A stretch of DNA of 64,000 nt from Diphasiastrum complanatum (lineage: Eukaryota > Streptophyta > Lycopodiopsida > Lycopodiales > Lycopodiaceae), in assembly GCA_029204225.1 (NCBI GenBank), contig CM055097.1, forward strand, positions 51,909,698-51,973,697. The letters run 5' to 3'. This document shows, piece after piece, positions 43,578 to 55,989 of this stretch. Made by a program: the position numbers and the translations under genes. Under the pieces are notes generated by a model. That model did no database searches. It was given only the letters and a program-made list of their open reading frames with translations, and was not told the DNA's origin. How positions within the stretch are numbered: position 1 is the first letter of the stretch; each line of letters starts with the position of its first letter.

Positions 43578-45680
43578 TTAAGCATGGAAAATAGTGGAGT
43601 TGTGTTCCACTTGCTTGCCTCTATCTTCATATGTAAGCCTACTAGGGCTCGGATATTTCTCTTTGAGACCTCCTTGGTGAAAAGATTCGAGGTGACTCCT
43701 CCTCAATTCTCGGCCCCATCTCTGGAAGATAGTCTTGAAGGGTGATGATTGGAGTATCTTTTTGAGAATCTTCGAACTCGGCCTCCTCAAGAATGTATTT
43801 TTGATCCTCATGGAATATAACATCCCTACTCTCAATTGTAGTTGAGGTAGAGGGAACATAGATTCTATAAGCCTTCTTGTTGGATGAATATCCAACCATG
43901 ATCCTTTAATGGAATTAAGATCATCTCTTTTCCTTGTTTCCAAGGGTACATGAACAAAGCAAGCACATCCAAAAATTCTAAGGTGATCTACCTAAGGTTT
44001 CTTCTTAAACAAAACTTCATAAGGTGATTTTCCAGCAAGTGCATTGTGAGGTAATCTATTGCACAAATAGTTTGCACAATTGATTGTTTCACCCCAATAT
44101 TCAATAGGAAAAGAAGCTTCAACTCGGATTGCTTTAGCACATTTACATAAAGATCGATTTTTCCTCTCAGCAACTCCATTTTGAGATGGAGAATAAGCAC
44201 AAGAAAACTCTCTCTTTATTCCTTCACCTTCACAATATTCATAAAACTTGTTAGAGATGTATTCACCTCCTCCATCACATCTTAAAGCTTTAACTTTGAA
44301 AGAAAACGATTTCTCAACATAAGCTTTGAAGATTAGGAAGTGATCAAATACCATAGCTTTTGAAGAAAGTAGATACAACCAAGTATATCTTGTAAGGTCA
44401 TCAATAAAGGTGACAAAAGATGTTCCACCACCAATACTTTTAGAAGAAGAAAAATGAAAATCCGAGTGTATAAGATCCAAAGGATGAGTAGTCTTGATAA
44501 AAGAATTTGGATATGGCTTTCTATGTGATTTTCCAATAGCACAAGCCTCACAAGGCTTGAAATCTTTGGAAAGTGATTTTGGAAGGCCAATAGCCTTTTC
44601 TTTCTTGACCATAGAAGACATAGACTTAAAGTTAGGATGCCCCAACCTTCTATGACACAACTCCTCCTTAGAAAAAGAGCAACTTCACAAAACTTTGCAT
44701 TCTCATAAGAATTCAACTTAAAAATTCCACCATATCTAGATCCATCAGCTAGGACCTCATCATTTTTCTTCATAAAGCAAATATTAGAATTGAACTTTAC
44801 ATCACAACCACTATCAAGCAACTTTCCAACACTAATCAAGTTCTTTGTAAGTTGAGGAATAAAAAGAACATTAGAAAGTGCAAGAACTTTAGAAGAAGCA
44901 AGTTTCAATGGAATGTTGCCAATTCCTTCAATAGAGCACTCATGATCATTTGCAGTGTAAATAGATCTCTTAAGTCCTTCACCATCTCTGTCTCGATCCT
45001 TGGCTTTGTCTTTGTTGGATGCTTGAGAAAATTGGTTCTTACTCCTTCCTTTATACCTGTCCTTGACAAAGAGGGCTTTGTCACTTCCACCATGCTCAAG
45101 TTTGTTCATCCTAGAAAGTTTATAACTTTGCCTAGCTTCTTCAGAAATGAGAACTCCTTGGAGAGTTTCTAAATTAGGCAACTCCTCCTTAATGGCAAAG
45201 GATTGAACAAGATTATGATAGTCATCTTTCAAGCCATTTAGAATGACTTTACTAGCTCATCTTGGTTAATTGTAACACCAACACAAGAAAGCTCTCTATG
45301 AAGATCTTTTATTCTCAAAACATAGTTTGATGCACTCTCCTCACTTCTTTGAAAACTTTGGAAAATTTGATTCCTAAGAGTGAGTACTATAGAAGTATTC
45401 TTTGCTTCATAAATTGATTTAAGTGCATCCCAAGCATCTATAGTTGTGGTGCAAGATACTATCTCTCTCAAAATTTCATTAGATACATTCATCTTAATAA
45501 AATGTAGAGCCATTCTAGCTCTCTTCATGTACTTTGTTATTTCAAGTTGTGCTTGAGACTCCTCCTCAATACCAAGCACAATGTCCATAACATCCTGGAG
45601 TATCAAAATAGACTCCATTCTAAACTTTCAAATTGAGTAATTAGAAGTATTTAGTCTTTCATTTGCTTCTAGGAGATATC
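43578..45680 (-). pseudogene. copia C3 gag and integrase (inverted half)
   Basis: Minus strand. Gag: NYS...FRMESILILQ, MALHFIKMNVSNEILREI, NTSIVLTLRNQIFQ to a frameshift at 45238, then 45232-44750, where the zinc knuckle and protease DSGA site are deleted in frame (DRDGEGLKRSIYTANDHEC). Pre-integrase CHRRLGHPNFKSM (Trp changed to Cys), CEACAIGKSH. Integrase core 44660-43992 is open with HSDFHF, RCDGGGEY and QNGVAERKN. The linker (YSSNKKAYRIYVPS, SRLTYEDRGKQVEHN) ends at 43578. RT and RNase H of the same element are on the plus strand from 48431. Lacks its own protease, like the non-autonomous copia at 24.6 kb. Confidence 0.85.
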
Positions 45681-46213
45681 CTCCCAAAGATCATTATATG
45701 AAGACTTCTTAGTTATTGGACAACAATATGTTTGAGCTTGTTCCATCAGACTTAATGTTGCTGCTCTCTTTCACTATAGGTATTTTCAAGGATATGTGAA
45801 AAACTTGCAACTGTATTTGAGATGAATCTCAAATATTCCACAAAACAAGATTATCTAGATCAGGCACTCAAAATGGTCTAAGGCACTTTGACAAGTTTGA
45901 ATCCTACTTTTGGCACGAAATGCTTCAAAACAAAATACTATTGATACACAGAAGGCTCAAAAGGTGTTCAATTACTTCAAACTTAGTCTTGATCTTCAGT
46001 TTCTTGTGTAGGATGCTCAAAACAATGGACTCGGAACAAAGCAAGGTTGAATCAAATCAAAAAGTGGTCACTCTGATTTAGGACCTCTCCCTACCCTCTT
46101 CAAGAGCTTATAACTCTTGATAGACACATCAGATTGATTTGGTTTTAATTTCTATGAAAAGTACACTTCATAAGCTTTCCATCAAGCTATAAGACCACTA
46201 TCTTTGGTGTAGA

Positions 46214-46744
46214 TCCAAAATGGCATGGAATAGCTACAAAGCTTTGGTTCTTCATCAAAAATTATGAGAATGGCTACACATACTTATGGAGTTTGAGGTA
46301 GCTCGAGGTAGAACCACATCCATCCACCTTTCAATCACATCTAAAGTGAAAACTAGAGTCTAAGTGACATTTGTCACATCTCATGCATGTATCTCTACCT
46401 ACTTTTACCAAGTGTCCTAGTTCTAGCTAGAATTGTACAAATCATCATGTATGTGTCCATTTCACTTTGTGCATGCCTTGCATGTCACTATGGATCACTT
46501 ACAAGAAATGCATGTGATATGCCATGAGTTTCTACAAGCATATTTTTGCTATTTCTAAGTCTACAATCTGTATTCAAGTTGTATTCAACCAACTAGATAT
46601 GACAAATCCATATAGCTCGAGTTTTATCTAGGCCAAATTGGCATTTACAATTATGAAACAACATACTTGCATAGTACAAAGTTTGTAGCAAGCCTAAAGT
46701 CAAGATGGATTATTTTTCAATTTCAACAATCGGATCTAAAAATA
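46214..46744 (-). repeat. 5' LTR of copia C3 (shared part)
   Basis: Matches 49982-50520 in reverse orientation. The start is at TATTTTTAG (46744) or TGTTGAAATTG (46728). Beyond 46214 the two copies diverge, and I find no clear primer site down to 45700; this leader (45681-46213) has no gene. Confidence 0.8.
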
Positions 46745-47041
46745 TTTCGATCCATAAATTTTTAATACTTAACATAATATTTTTCGATTCGTCAATTTCG
46801 ATACTTCATCTTGTTGACATGGATTTTGACCTTAATCAGTATAATCAAAAATCCTAAAAATAAATCCTACTCATATAAAGTCTCTCCTCCCCCTCAAATA
46901 AGGAAACGTCCTCGTTGATTGAGAAGAGAATGAGATAAAATAAAAGAGAAGATAAAACTAAATCAATTAATATTCTCTTAGAAAAGCATAGGTTTTTTGT
47001 TTGCTTACGTAAAACCAAGAGATTTATTTGTAAACTTCCTT
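46745..47041 (-). other. 3' end of gypsy G3 with polypurine tract
   Basis: After the integrase stop, minus strand shows GAGGGGGAGGAGAGA (about 46881-46897), a typical polypurine tract. The G3 LTR start that should follow is cut by the copia C3 LTR at 46744. Confidence 0.55.
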
Positions 47042-48424
47042 CTATGGTTGATTATACTTCTTGATACGAGAGCCATGTACTCTTGTATCAAGTAGATTTG
47101 CTTCAAGATCTACCAACGGGATCGAAATATTTGAAAACACTTCAATGACCTTGTATGGCCCCATCCATCTTGTATGTAATTTCCCTGGAAATTTCAAATG
47201 TCTATTATCATATAATAATGCCAAGTCACCAGCTTTCAGAGAAATCTTCTTTAGACGTGTGTCATATTGCTCTTTTCTCTTTTGTTGCAACAATATTGTT
47301 TATTGTAAAGCACAGAATCTATCTTCCTCCAATCGAGAAATCTGATGCAGTCTTTCATCAATAATGCTATGTGATTCATCACGGTCTACATGTTGAATTC
47401 GATAGATCAAAATTTCAAACTCAGTGGGAAGTATTGGATACATACCATAAACCGAATAGTATGGGGTCTTTTAAGTTGTGATTTTCTCTCTATTCCGATA
47501 TGCCCATACAACTGCAGGTATTTTCATGTCCCAACCAGTGGAATGCTTATCGGTAATCTATTTAGAATCTTACATAAAATACTGTTTGCTCATTCGGTTA
47601 ATCCATTTGCCTTTGGATTATATTGTGTTGTCCTTCTATGAATAATCATAAAGTACTTCAGCAGCTCAACAATAGTATTAGAAAGAAAATGAATTCCTCT
47701 ATCACTGACAAGTTCCAAAGGACATCCATATCTTGTAATTATAGTGACAAAAAAAAAATTGGCAACTATTTTTGCATCATTTTTAGCTTCAGCTTCCACC
47801 ATTTTTGTACAATAAACTGTAGCTATAAGTATGTATCGGTTTTTCCTTTGTCTGGTGGCTGGCTTGATTGTTCCAACAAAATCAATACTCGATTTTTCAA
47901 ATGGAGCCAATGGTAAGATTGGTACTAAAGGCCATTTGGTTGACCTTGCTGGTTTACCCATTCTTTGACAAGGATCACAGTTTAATATAAATTTATGCAC
48001 ATCTCTGTACATAGTAGGCCACCAATATTTTTCATTCATGATTTTCCGAACCGTGTTTTTCAAAGCATAGTGACCTCTAGCTTCTTCTTGATGAAAAGAC
48101 CTAATTACTATTTGTATTTCCTCTGGTTACAAGTATCTTTGAAGCTCTTCATCATTTCCAAGTTTATAAAGTACACCTGATATAATTGTATATGGTGCTA
48201 TTTTATGTTGAATAACATTCCTTTACTCTCAAGTCATTCCTTTTGGATATAATATTGTTTACAAATACTGAATGATATTGGCATATATTGATTTTTTGAT
48301 ATTTAACAGCATCAATTGTAGATTATCTGATATAGGATCTTTGGGTTCGGTAGTTTCCAACCTTGATAAATAATTTGCATTGACATGATGTTTGTCCGGT
48401 CGAATTTCTACTATATAATCAAAT
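47042..48424 (-). pseudogene. gypsy G3 RNase H end and integrase (inverted half)
   Basis: Minus strand. Starts with EFDYIVEIRPDKHHVNANYL, the end of RNase H, directly at 48424. Linker to 48064 has frameshifts. The integrase zinc site (CDPCQRMGK), core SIDFVGTIKPATRQRKNRYI, LVSDRGIHFLS and KANGLTE follow in 48063-47590. C-terminal domain at 47293-47042 (KAGDLALLYDNRHLKFPGKL, TRWMGPYKVIEVF). Several frame breaks. It completes the RNase H interrupted at 43150. Confidence 0.85.
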
Positions 48425-49979
48425 TCTATTATGATTTCACATGAAGAGCCAAAGGATGTATATGATGCACTCAATTTGGAGGAATGGTTTCTCGCCATGA
48501 AGGAGGAATATGATGCTTTGATAGCCAACAAGACATGGGAGCTTGTGGATCTTCCATCCAACAAGCACACCGTTGGTTGCAAGTGGGTTTTTCAAGTCAA
48601 GTATAATCAAGATGGCACAATCAACAAGAACAAGGCAAGGCTTTGTGAAAAGGATTTTGCTCAAGTTTATGGACTTGATTATGAGGAGACTTTTGTTCGA
48701 GTTGCAAAGATGGTATCAATTAGAATCATAATTTCTATTGCTCGTTTTTTCAATTGGCAAGTTTTTCAACTAGATGTCTCTAATGCATTTTTAATTGAAG
48801 AAGAAATTTATATGGATCAACCTATTGGGTTCATCCATGACAAAGACAAACTTTGTTTGCTCTTCAAAAGTCTATATGGACTAAAGCAAGCTCCAAGGTC
48901 ATGGTATTATCGACTTAACACCTTTCTTGAGTCACTAGGATTTAATCTTAGTAACTATGATCCTTCCTTGTATGTCAAGTTTTTTGATAGAGATATTGTC
49001 ATCCTTCTTATTTATGTTGATGATATCATTCTAACAGGAAGTTGTATCAAGTTAATTGAGGCAACCAAGGTTGCACTTGGAAAAAAATTCAAGATGCAAG
49101 TTCTTGAAAAAATGCACTACATATTAGGATTAGAGATTGACTTTCTTAAAGATAAAGCTTTTATATGTCAATCCAAGTATGCTCTTTCAATTTTAAAAAA
49201 GTTCAATATGTTAGATTGTAAGAGTATAGAAACTCTTATGGAGCAAATTGTAAAAGACCCTAACAAAGGTGATGAAAGATCCTTCGTGGACATCACTCTT
49301 TTTAGGAGTCTTATAGGCTCCTTAATTTGGCTCACAATAACTAGACCTGACATAAGTTTTAGTGTTCATAAGTTGAGCCAAGCTATGCAAAATCCTACTA
49401 TTCATCATTAAAAAATGGCCAAGAGAGTGCTTAGATACATATCTTCAACTTTTGATTATGGTTTATTGTATAAAAGTGAAGATCTTTCTATAGTTGGATA
49501 TTCAAGGCTCGAATTTTGCAAGTGATAGAGCAGATAAAAAATCTACAAGTGCTTATGTCATATATCTTGGAGGAAAATTGATATCTTGGCTTTCCAAAAA
49601 GCAAGATACTATATCCGTCTCATCTTGTGAAGCTGAGTATAAGGCACTCACTACTACAACAAAGGAAGTGCTTTGGATCAAAAGGTTGTTAGTGGAGCTG
49701 AACATAATCATGGAAGATGATCTACCTATGATCATGTGTGACAACATTTCAGCCCAAGCCCTTGCCGACAATCCGATATTACATGCAAGGAGCAAACACA
49801 TCGAAGTTGCACATCACTTCGTGAGAGAGAAGCTCATTGGAGGGGAAATCTACTTGGAGCACATCGACACATCATCTTGTATTGCAAATTTGCTTACCAA
49901 ACATTTGAGCAAGAGTTCCTTTATCAAGCATAGAGCCAATCTTGGAGTAATACCAAGAACCATGTTCAAGTCAATATAG
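48425..49979 (+). pseudogene. copia C3 reverse transcriptase and RNase H
   Basis: Plus strand from about 48431. The RT frame is open for 326 codons: EEWFLAMKEEYDALIANKTW, GCKWVFQVKYNQDG, FQLDVSNAFL, KSLYGLKQAPRSWY, catalytic LLIYVDDIILTG, YILGLEI, SLIWLTITRPD. A TAA at about 49410 and a frameshift at about 49490 separate RNase H (KKSTSAYVIYLGG, EAEYKALTTTTKEVLWIKR, MIMCDNISAQAL, HARSKHIEVAHHF), which ends at 49979 before the LTR. The gag and integrase half lies on the minus strand at 43578-45680. Confidence 0.88.
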
Positions 49980-49981
49980 AT

Positions 49982-50520
49982 TGTTTTTAGATCCGATTGT
50001 TGAAATTGAAAAATAATCCATCTTGACTTTAGGCTTGCTACAAATTTTGTACTATGCAAGTATGTTGTTTCATAATTGTAAATGCCAAATTTGGCCTAGA
50101 TAAAACTCGAGCTATATGGATTGTCATATCTAGTTGGTTGAATACGACTTGCATATAGATTGTAGACTTAGAAATAGCAAAAATATGCTTGTAGAAACTC
50201 GTGGCATATCACATGCATTTATTGTAAGTGATCCATAGTGACATGCAAGGCATGCACAAAGTGAAATGGACACATGCATGATGATTTGTACAATTCTAGT
50301 TAGAACTAGGACACTTGGTAAAAGTAGGTAGAGATACATGCATGAGATGTGACAAATGTCACTTAGACTCTAGTTTTCAATTTAGATGTGATTGAAAGGT
50401 GGATGGATGTGGTTCTACCTCGAGCTACCTCAAACTCCATAAGTACGTGTAGCCATTCTCATAATTTTCATGAAGAACCAAAGCTTTGTAGCTATTCCAT
50501 GCCATTTTGGATCTACACCA
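49982..50520 (+). repeat. 3' LTR of copia C3
   Basis: Starts TGTTTTTAGATCCGATTGTTG just after the pol stop, matches 46214-46744 inverted, and diverges after GGATCTACACCA. Confidence 0.8.
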
Positions 50521-51105
50521 TTTTTGCTTGATATCTCTCTCTCTCTTTTTCTCTCTAACTCGTGTTGAGACTAATGCTCATACACTAATTTCTTGTACTT
50601 TTTCTCATTTATGATTCATTGCTATCATTCTCTGATTCTTAGCATGCTAGATTGTGGTTAAGCCATAAGTTATGTACTAGATCTTGCTATACAATCTAGA
50701 ATCAGATTATTGTGCTAATCATAAAGCTTAATAAGATCTATCATACTTGTGGATCATCCCCACACGTGTGAATTCTGAAAATTTTGTCACCGATCCGGAC
50801 ATGTTCGAATAAATTTTTTGACCCAAATGTTATTTTTGATCTTTCTAAAAACTCTTCAATCCTTCGTGTTTTTTGTAACCCTTCCAATTGAACACATATT
50901 ACTAATGTTCCCGTTATTAATAACCACTGGGAATATTAGTTGTCCTATGTTGAGGTCATCCAAGTTAAGAGCGATTTACACCTCTTTTACTTGTCACTTT
51001 CGTCACTTTTCATTGTTGTCCTTACTACTATCGCCATAGTGCATTCGCGAGCAATCTTCTGATTTTATCCTTCGAAGTATTTTTCTTCGAATTTACAGTA
51101 GCGCT
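50521..51105. other. non-coding, possible LTR remnant with G-box
   Basis: No gene seen. A CT-rich tract at 50532-50560 and a palindromic G-box at 50761-50770 suggest leftover LTR sequence. Confidence 0.4.
50761..50770. promoter_or_regulatory. G-box palindrome
   Basis: CACACGTGTG, 10-bp perfect palindrome, flanked on the right by AA as in the LTR sites. Confidence 0.5.
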
Positions 51106-51663
51106 ATGGATTATTCATGCTTTTCTTACAAGGAAATGGCGGCTATGACTACTATTAAGTACAAAGACAATTCGTTGCTCCTAATTGAAATCTGCAACGA
51201 AATGGCTGATGGAGTTCGAATCAGAGGGAGTGTGTGTTATTTTTCAGTACACAACCAAATTATCGAGCTCACAAAGGTTGACTATGTAGAATGCTTTGGG
51301 TTGCCTATCCAGGGCTCAGTGAAAAAAACAAAGAAGATAACAGATTCTACTCTTCTTGATGAATGGTTTGATTTGTTGGAAGGAGAAGACTCTAGTTACC
51401 AGAAGACCAAAGGCTACAAGGTTAGCTATTTGAAGAATTCCACATCCATAGGATTTGTAAAGTGGATGTGTGATGTGGTCTCTAGCGTGGACAAGAATGC
51501 TACCAATTCTGCTTCCAATTTTGAATACTTGCTGCAATGTTATGAAGAAGAACCTGTCAAACAATCAGATATGCAACATCAAGCATTCACCATGAGCAAT
51601 CACCAAGTAGGGAGGCGGAAGAAGAACACGCAATATCACTCTATCACACTAAAATCATACTGA
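51106..51663 (+). CDS. unrecognised 185-aa ORF (first part of a broken locus)
   Basis: ATG at 51106, 185 codons without a break, mixed globular composition. Segments such as RIRGSVCYFSVHNQIIELTKVDYVECFG are vaguely reminiscent of the plant-mobile-domain or retroelement-like proteins of plant genomes, but I cannot assign a family. Not Gly/Pro-biased, no signal peptide. Downstream, 51664-52015 looks intron-like: it ends with a good branch-point sequence (ACTAAC) 11-14 bases before an AG. Possibly exon 1 of the locus that continues at 52016. Confidence 0.5.
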   Translation: MDYSCFSYKEMAAMTTIKYKDNSLLLIEICNEMADGVRIRGSVCYFSVHNQIIELTKVDYVECFGLPIQGSVKKTKKITDSTLLDEWFDLLEGEDSSYQKTKGYKVSYLKNSTSIGFVKWMCDVVSSVDKNATNSASNFEYLLQCYEEEPVKQSDMQHQAFTMSNHQVGRRKKNTQYHSITLKSY

Positions 51664-52015
51664 ATGTAAAATGTACAAATAAACCCTGAACTCTGATAGA
51701 GAGAGAAAACCTAGGAGTAGACTACTAGACTAGCCTATGGCTAGTTACAACTGGTAATAGCTGTCAATAATAAAGTACATCGTGAACAATAACTAAAAAG
51801 TGTAACAATGAAGTTTATTATTAATTTCTCACAGAACCAGTGGATTTCGCCACGATTTCTTATTATATGTTTTTAAAAGCATTAAAAAAATCTTAGCACA
51901 TTAGGCTGTGGGGAGCACAACATAGTCATTTGGCTTCTCATCTCGAATTGTTGAATCAAGGTGAGATTGTAACTGTTACCATAACAATTACAAGCTGATC
52001 ATAACTAACAAGCTG

Positions 52016-54200
52016 CAGAGACAAGTGAAATCAAGACAGATGAAGAACACAATTCTAACACTGATACGATGCAGATTGATGATTCACAATCATTGATGGA
52101 TCACATGATGCAGGAACAACATGGAATCGACATGGCTGGGGATGTGCATACTGTAGAAAGTCCTAACAGAGTACACATCCTGGATGAAGATGAAAATAAC
52201 CCTAATTTGGGGAAGGAAACTATGTTGGAAGACATTGAAGATTTGACTTATGAAGAAGTTTTTCGACCTCTTGATCGCGTTATGGAAAAGTTCAAAAGGG
52301 AAAAAGATAAGTCATCTGTTGAGAAAGCCCTAAAATTTGATTTGATTGACTTAGCTTCGACTACAATTTTTCCAGCGCTGCAATCTTTCCTGAACAATAC
52401 TGAAAGTTTGATAGAATATGCTAAAAGTAGCGAACAGGAAAGGAATGCAGTTAGCGGTCTATAGGGTCGAGTGGAAGAACAGCAAGAATCAATTGTCAAG
52501 TTATTGCTGATGCTGCTAAGGTGCCAGAATTGCTGCTGCTATACAAAACGAAGGACGACCAAATAGAAGATTTGACAAAAACTAATGAATTACAGCTATA
52601 GCTATTAATGTAGGACTTGGAGTTGGTTCAATTTTAGCAGGATATTGAAGAGCTGTGCACAGAGTTACTACAAACTCAGCTGGAGCACCAAAGTTTGAAA
52701 ACTCTATTAGATATTCTGACTACAAAAAGAGGATTTGTGATAGTCGATCGGCCAAGTTCGAAAAATATAGGGCCGATACTATTGAATTGATCAAGAAAAA
52801 GGTGTTGAAACCTTTACAAGCAAAAAATGAAGCCCTTTATGCTGTTATCTTCAAGGATCCAGAAGAGGAGGATTCTTTGAATTCGGACGAGAGACCTAAA
52901 ACGAGTGAAAAAAGGAAAGAGCCATCAGAAGGATGTTGTGGAGTGTATCAATCCTGCGGACCATTAGAGAATTCAAGATTTGGAGGACCAATTGAAGCAA
53001 CTGACTGGGGCCAAGCCACTGATGCAAGATCAGGAAGTGTAGACAATGTCATTGTTATCAGAATTCGATTCTGATAATGTTCAAGGTTATTTTGTTGATC
53101 TTTTTGTCCATGAGAGTGAGCAAGCGAAAGAAGATGAAGCAACAACGTCTCGGGACAGAAAGAGGAGAAGAAAAGAAGTGAGACCGAGGACAGAACCCAG
53201 CCAGGTACTGATGAATGAAAATTTGCATCTCAAAAGAAAATTGTTTAGTTATATGTCCCAATTTAGGAACATTGAGCAGTTATGGATGATAGACTATGCT
53301 TTTTTACCTGGATTAAAAGGATATTGTAATGAAGAATGAAATGATACATGGGAAATCGAAGAATGAAATGCCTTTTTGGGCAACCCTAAATAACGAGGAA
53401 AAGGGTGCCTGTCATGGGCTATCCTACAAGGATTATTTTTAATCGAAAACTAGAGCTGTCAGAATTCTTAATAGGCAGCTCTTCCTTGTATGCCTTGGAG
53501 TTTCTGAGAATCATAGAATCTACTTATCTATCGGATTATTCAAAGAACAACATTTTATTGGATTCACATGTACTCAGATAAAAAGATAATTGATGTTCAA
53601 ACCATTCTAAAGAAGCCTAGGATTGACAAACAAATAGATTTTTATTATCCAGAACTGTGGACACTATATACTAAATGGGAAGACAAATATGCCACATTTT
53701 CTAATGAGATGTCTGAATGTATAAGCAAGAGGGCAAAACATCTAGCTCATAGGCTGTGGGCAACATATAGAACAATTGATCTAGCAGGGTTCGTGGCCAG
53801 GACCTTGCTGAGCATTCAATTAATATATGCCAAACTAGATTATTTACCCATCACTAAAGAAATTACATCGCTACATTTACCAAGAAAAAGAGGAGGCAGT
53901 CAATCCGAAGAGTACATGGAAAATCTTCAACATGGAAGATTGTACATGGAAAATCTTCAACATGGAAGTTGGTGTTAGGGCCTCGACAAGCAAGAATGTA
54001 TGCAGAGCTCACTATTGAAGATAAATGTGACAAAAGAGATTGGAGTTTTTTTTGTAATATTGAGTGGGAATTTCTTTACAGGATGCATAAACGGCCTGCA
54101 AGCACTGGCGTAATCCTGTTGATAATGAAGAAAATTATCTGATGACGCTGGTGGGACAAACTTATTCTTCGGAATTGTCATCAGAGGGTCCTGCTGAATT
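52016..54200 (+). pseudogene. unrecognised coiled-coil-rich pseudogene (continuation)
   Basis: 52016-52464 encodes an acidic, charged segment (TMLEDIEDLTYEEVF, VMEKFKREKDKSSVEKAL). It continues through TAG codons as coiled-coil-like sequence (DLELVQFQQDIEELCTELLQ), changes frame at about 52650 (IELIKKKVLKPLQAKNEALY), and returns at 52975-53339 (RIQDLEDQLKQLTGAK, then SRDRKRRRKEV, a basic nuclear-localisation-like run). 53400-53978 adds a further part (KIIDVQTILKKPRIDKQ, SKRAKHLAHRLWATY). Most stops are TAG where CAG would restore Gln. The size suggests an ancestral protein of 700 or more residues. Family unknown: host gene or transposon gene cannot be told. Confidence 0.45.
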
Positions 54201-54681
54201 TTAGAGTGAGGACATGTGACGATTCAAATAAGTCACATGATGACTTTTTACTCTCTATTCTTGTATATATTTAGCTTTGTGTATTTGATTGTCTTTAAGT
54301 TTTATAAAAATTTAAGTCTTTAAAAGTTCTAAGTGTAAAATTGATCCAGGTTGAATTTTGACTGGGTCGGATTTATAGTAAGTATTGGATTTCGGCTAGA
54401 TCAGAAAATTATTAGACTAAAAAATTATGCAAATCCGAGAATAGTAGTTACAATAGTTAAACAGTTATGGACAATCGCGAGACTATAAAGTGCCGCTGTA
54501 CATACGATTTTAATAAGAATAGTTTCGTTCAGCAAATACCTTGGTGCCCATGTTTATGAGTATACTATAGATGTTTACTCTATAAATGATTAAATGTATG
54601 TGTTTGGGAAATCATTTGAATTCCTTCAAGAATAATGAGATATGTGTAGCCCATTGAAAGTTTCATCAACGCAGTGAAACA

Positions 54682-54996
54682 ATGATTATGGAAATCAAAG
54701 CACTCTCTCATTTTCTTGGTGGACATAATTTTATGAGAGTGCATAAAATAATTTTTGGTAGAAAAACCATAGCTCTTAAAATTTTAGGATACGGCCCAAT
54801 TAATTTGATGCTTAGATCATCACATTTTTCCTATGTGGATTTGATTAAAGTACGCAACTACGAGCACTTGGATCCATATGAAAGAATAAAACTATTGTGC
54901 GACTCGAAGTTGCAATTGACGGAGATGAACAAATCTTGTATCATTCAATTGTTGCATTGTGGCGATCTAAAGGGATGGGACGAGAAACTCCAATAG
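54682..54996 (+). CDS. small unrecognised ORF
   Basis: 104 codons from ATG with balanced composition (KIIFGRKTIALKILGYGPIN, DPYERIKLLCDSKLQL). No family recognised. It may belong to the broken locus upstream or be chance; 54201-54681 before it is AT-rich with no gene. Confidence 0.3.
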   Translation: MIMEIKALSHFLGGHNFMRVHKIIFGRKTIALKILGYGPINLMLRSSHFSYVDLIKVRNYEHLDPYERIKLLCDSKLQLTEMNKSCIIQLLHCGDLKGWDEKLQ

Positions 54997-54999
54997 CAT

Positions 55000-55600
55000 T
55001 ATTGCATCTTGGCCATACACTAGTTAAAATGGTGTTTGGTGGTCAATGTTGCCTTTGTATGTAGTTTCAAAGACTCAGAGAGCTGTGTGTAGCTCCCAAT
55101 CTGATATACTTGCTTCTACTATTTTTGTCCAAATGTCGCACAAAATCTTATTAGAAGAGTAAACATGCTGAGACGATAGACCATGAAGAGCTCTTCTAAT
55201 AGGACCTTGATGGTCTCATTTGCAAAGTGGCCTCCTTGATCATTAACAATCTCAATCAGACAACTAAAGCACATGATAACATTTTTGTATAGGAATTTAG
55301 TGGTGGACCTAGCATATGCTATGTGAACTTATTTTGCTTCAATCTATTTTGTCAGATATTCCATAGCCACTATGATATATTTAGTTTGGGTGCTTCTAGT
55401 GGCTAGATGAATAGGATTGATCCAATCAAGATGTCATTTTTTGAACAGTCCTTGTGATAGAACCTGGTGTAGTGGTTTACAATTCACTTTTACATGTCCT
55501 TTGGCACACATCACATCTTTGAATGTAGACCTCCATGTCCTTTTGGATGTAACAGCTCAAAAATTATCTTCATTGGTCTTCATGCCCTGTGATATACATC
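55000..55600 (-). pseudogene. gypsy integrase scrap
   Basis: Minus strand in several frames: KKWHLDWINPIHLATRSTQ with KYIIVAMEYLTK (core start), EIVNDQGGHFANETI (second acidic residue region), then SDWEL and LVYGQDAIM near 55010. Heavily shifted; it lies against a copia LTR/leader remnant. Confidence 0.65.
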
Positions 55601-55977
55601 AGAACATTTGATGTAAGTCTCAATATCCTTATGCATTTTTTTTCCACTAGTACTAAATTGTAAAAGCCTCCTAATTGTAATATCTATTGTGAAGTGCCCT
55701 CCACCCATAACTTCATGTTACAGGGACATGATCATATTAGTTTTAGGAAGTAAAATACATCTTCTAATCATAAGAACAAGCTTACGTTGCGTCAACTTGG
55801 ATAGGATTTTGTCTCCAAGTGATTTTATCTAAAATGATGCTTGGATCACAAAGTCCACTTTCTATACTTGAAAATGCATGATTTGAACTAGAAACACCTC
55901 CAAATCCACATAGAAATGATGGCGCTCTCAAATCCACCTCTAGATTTGGAAAATACTCCAACTTTAGCCTGAAACTG

Positions 55978-55989
55978 GCTCTAATACCA
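55978..55989 (-). promoter_or_regulatory. copia primer-binding site, one change
   Basis: Minus strand TGGTATTAGAGC, one base from TGGTATCAGAGC, directly after an LTR end at 55990. Confidence 0.8.
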
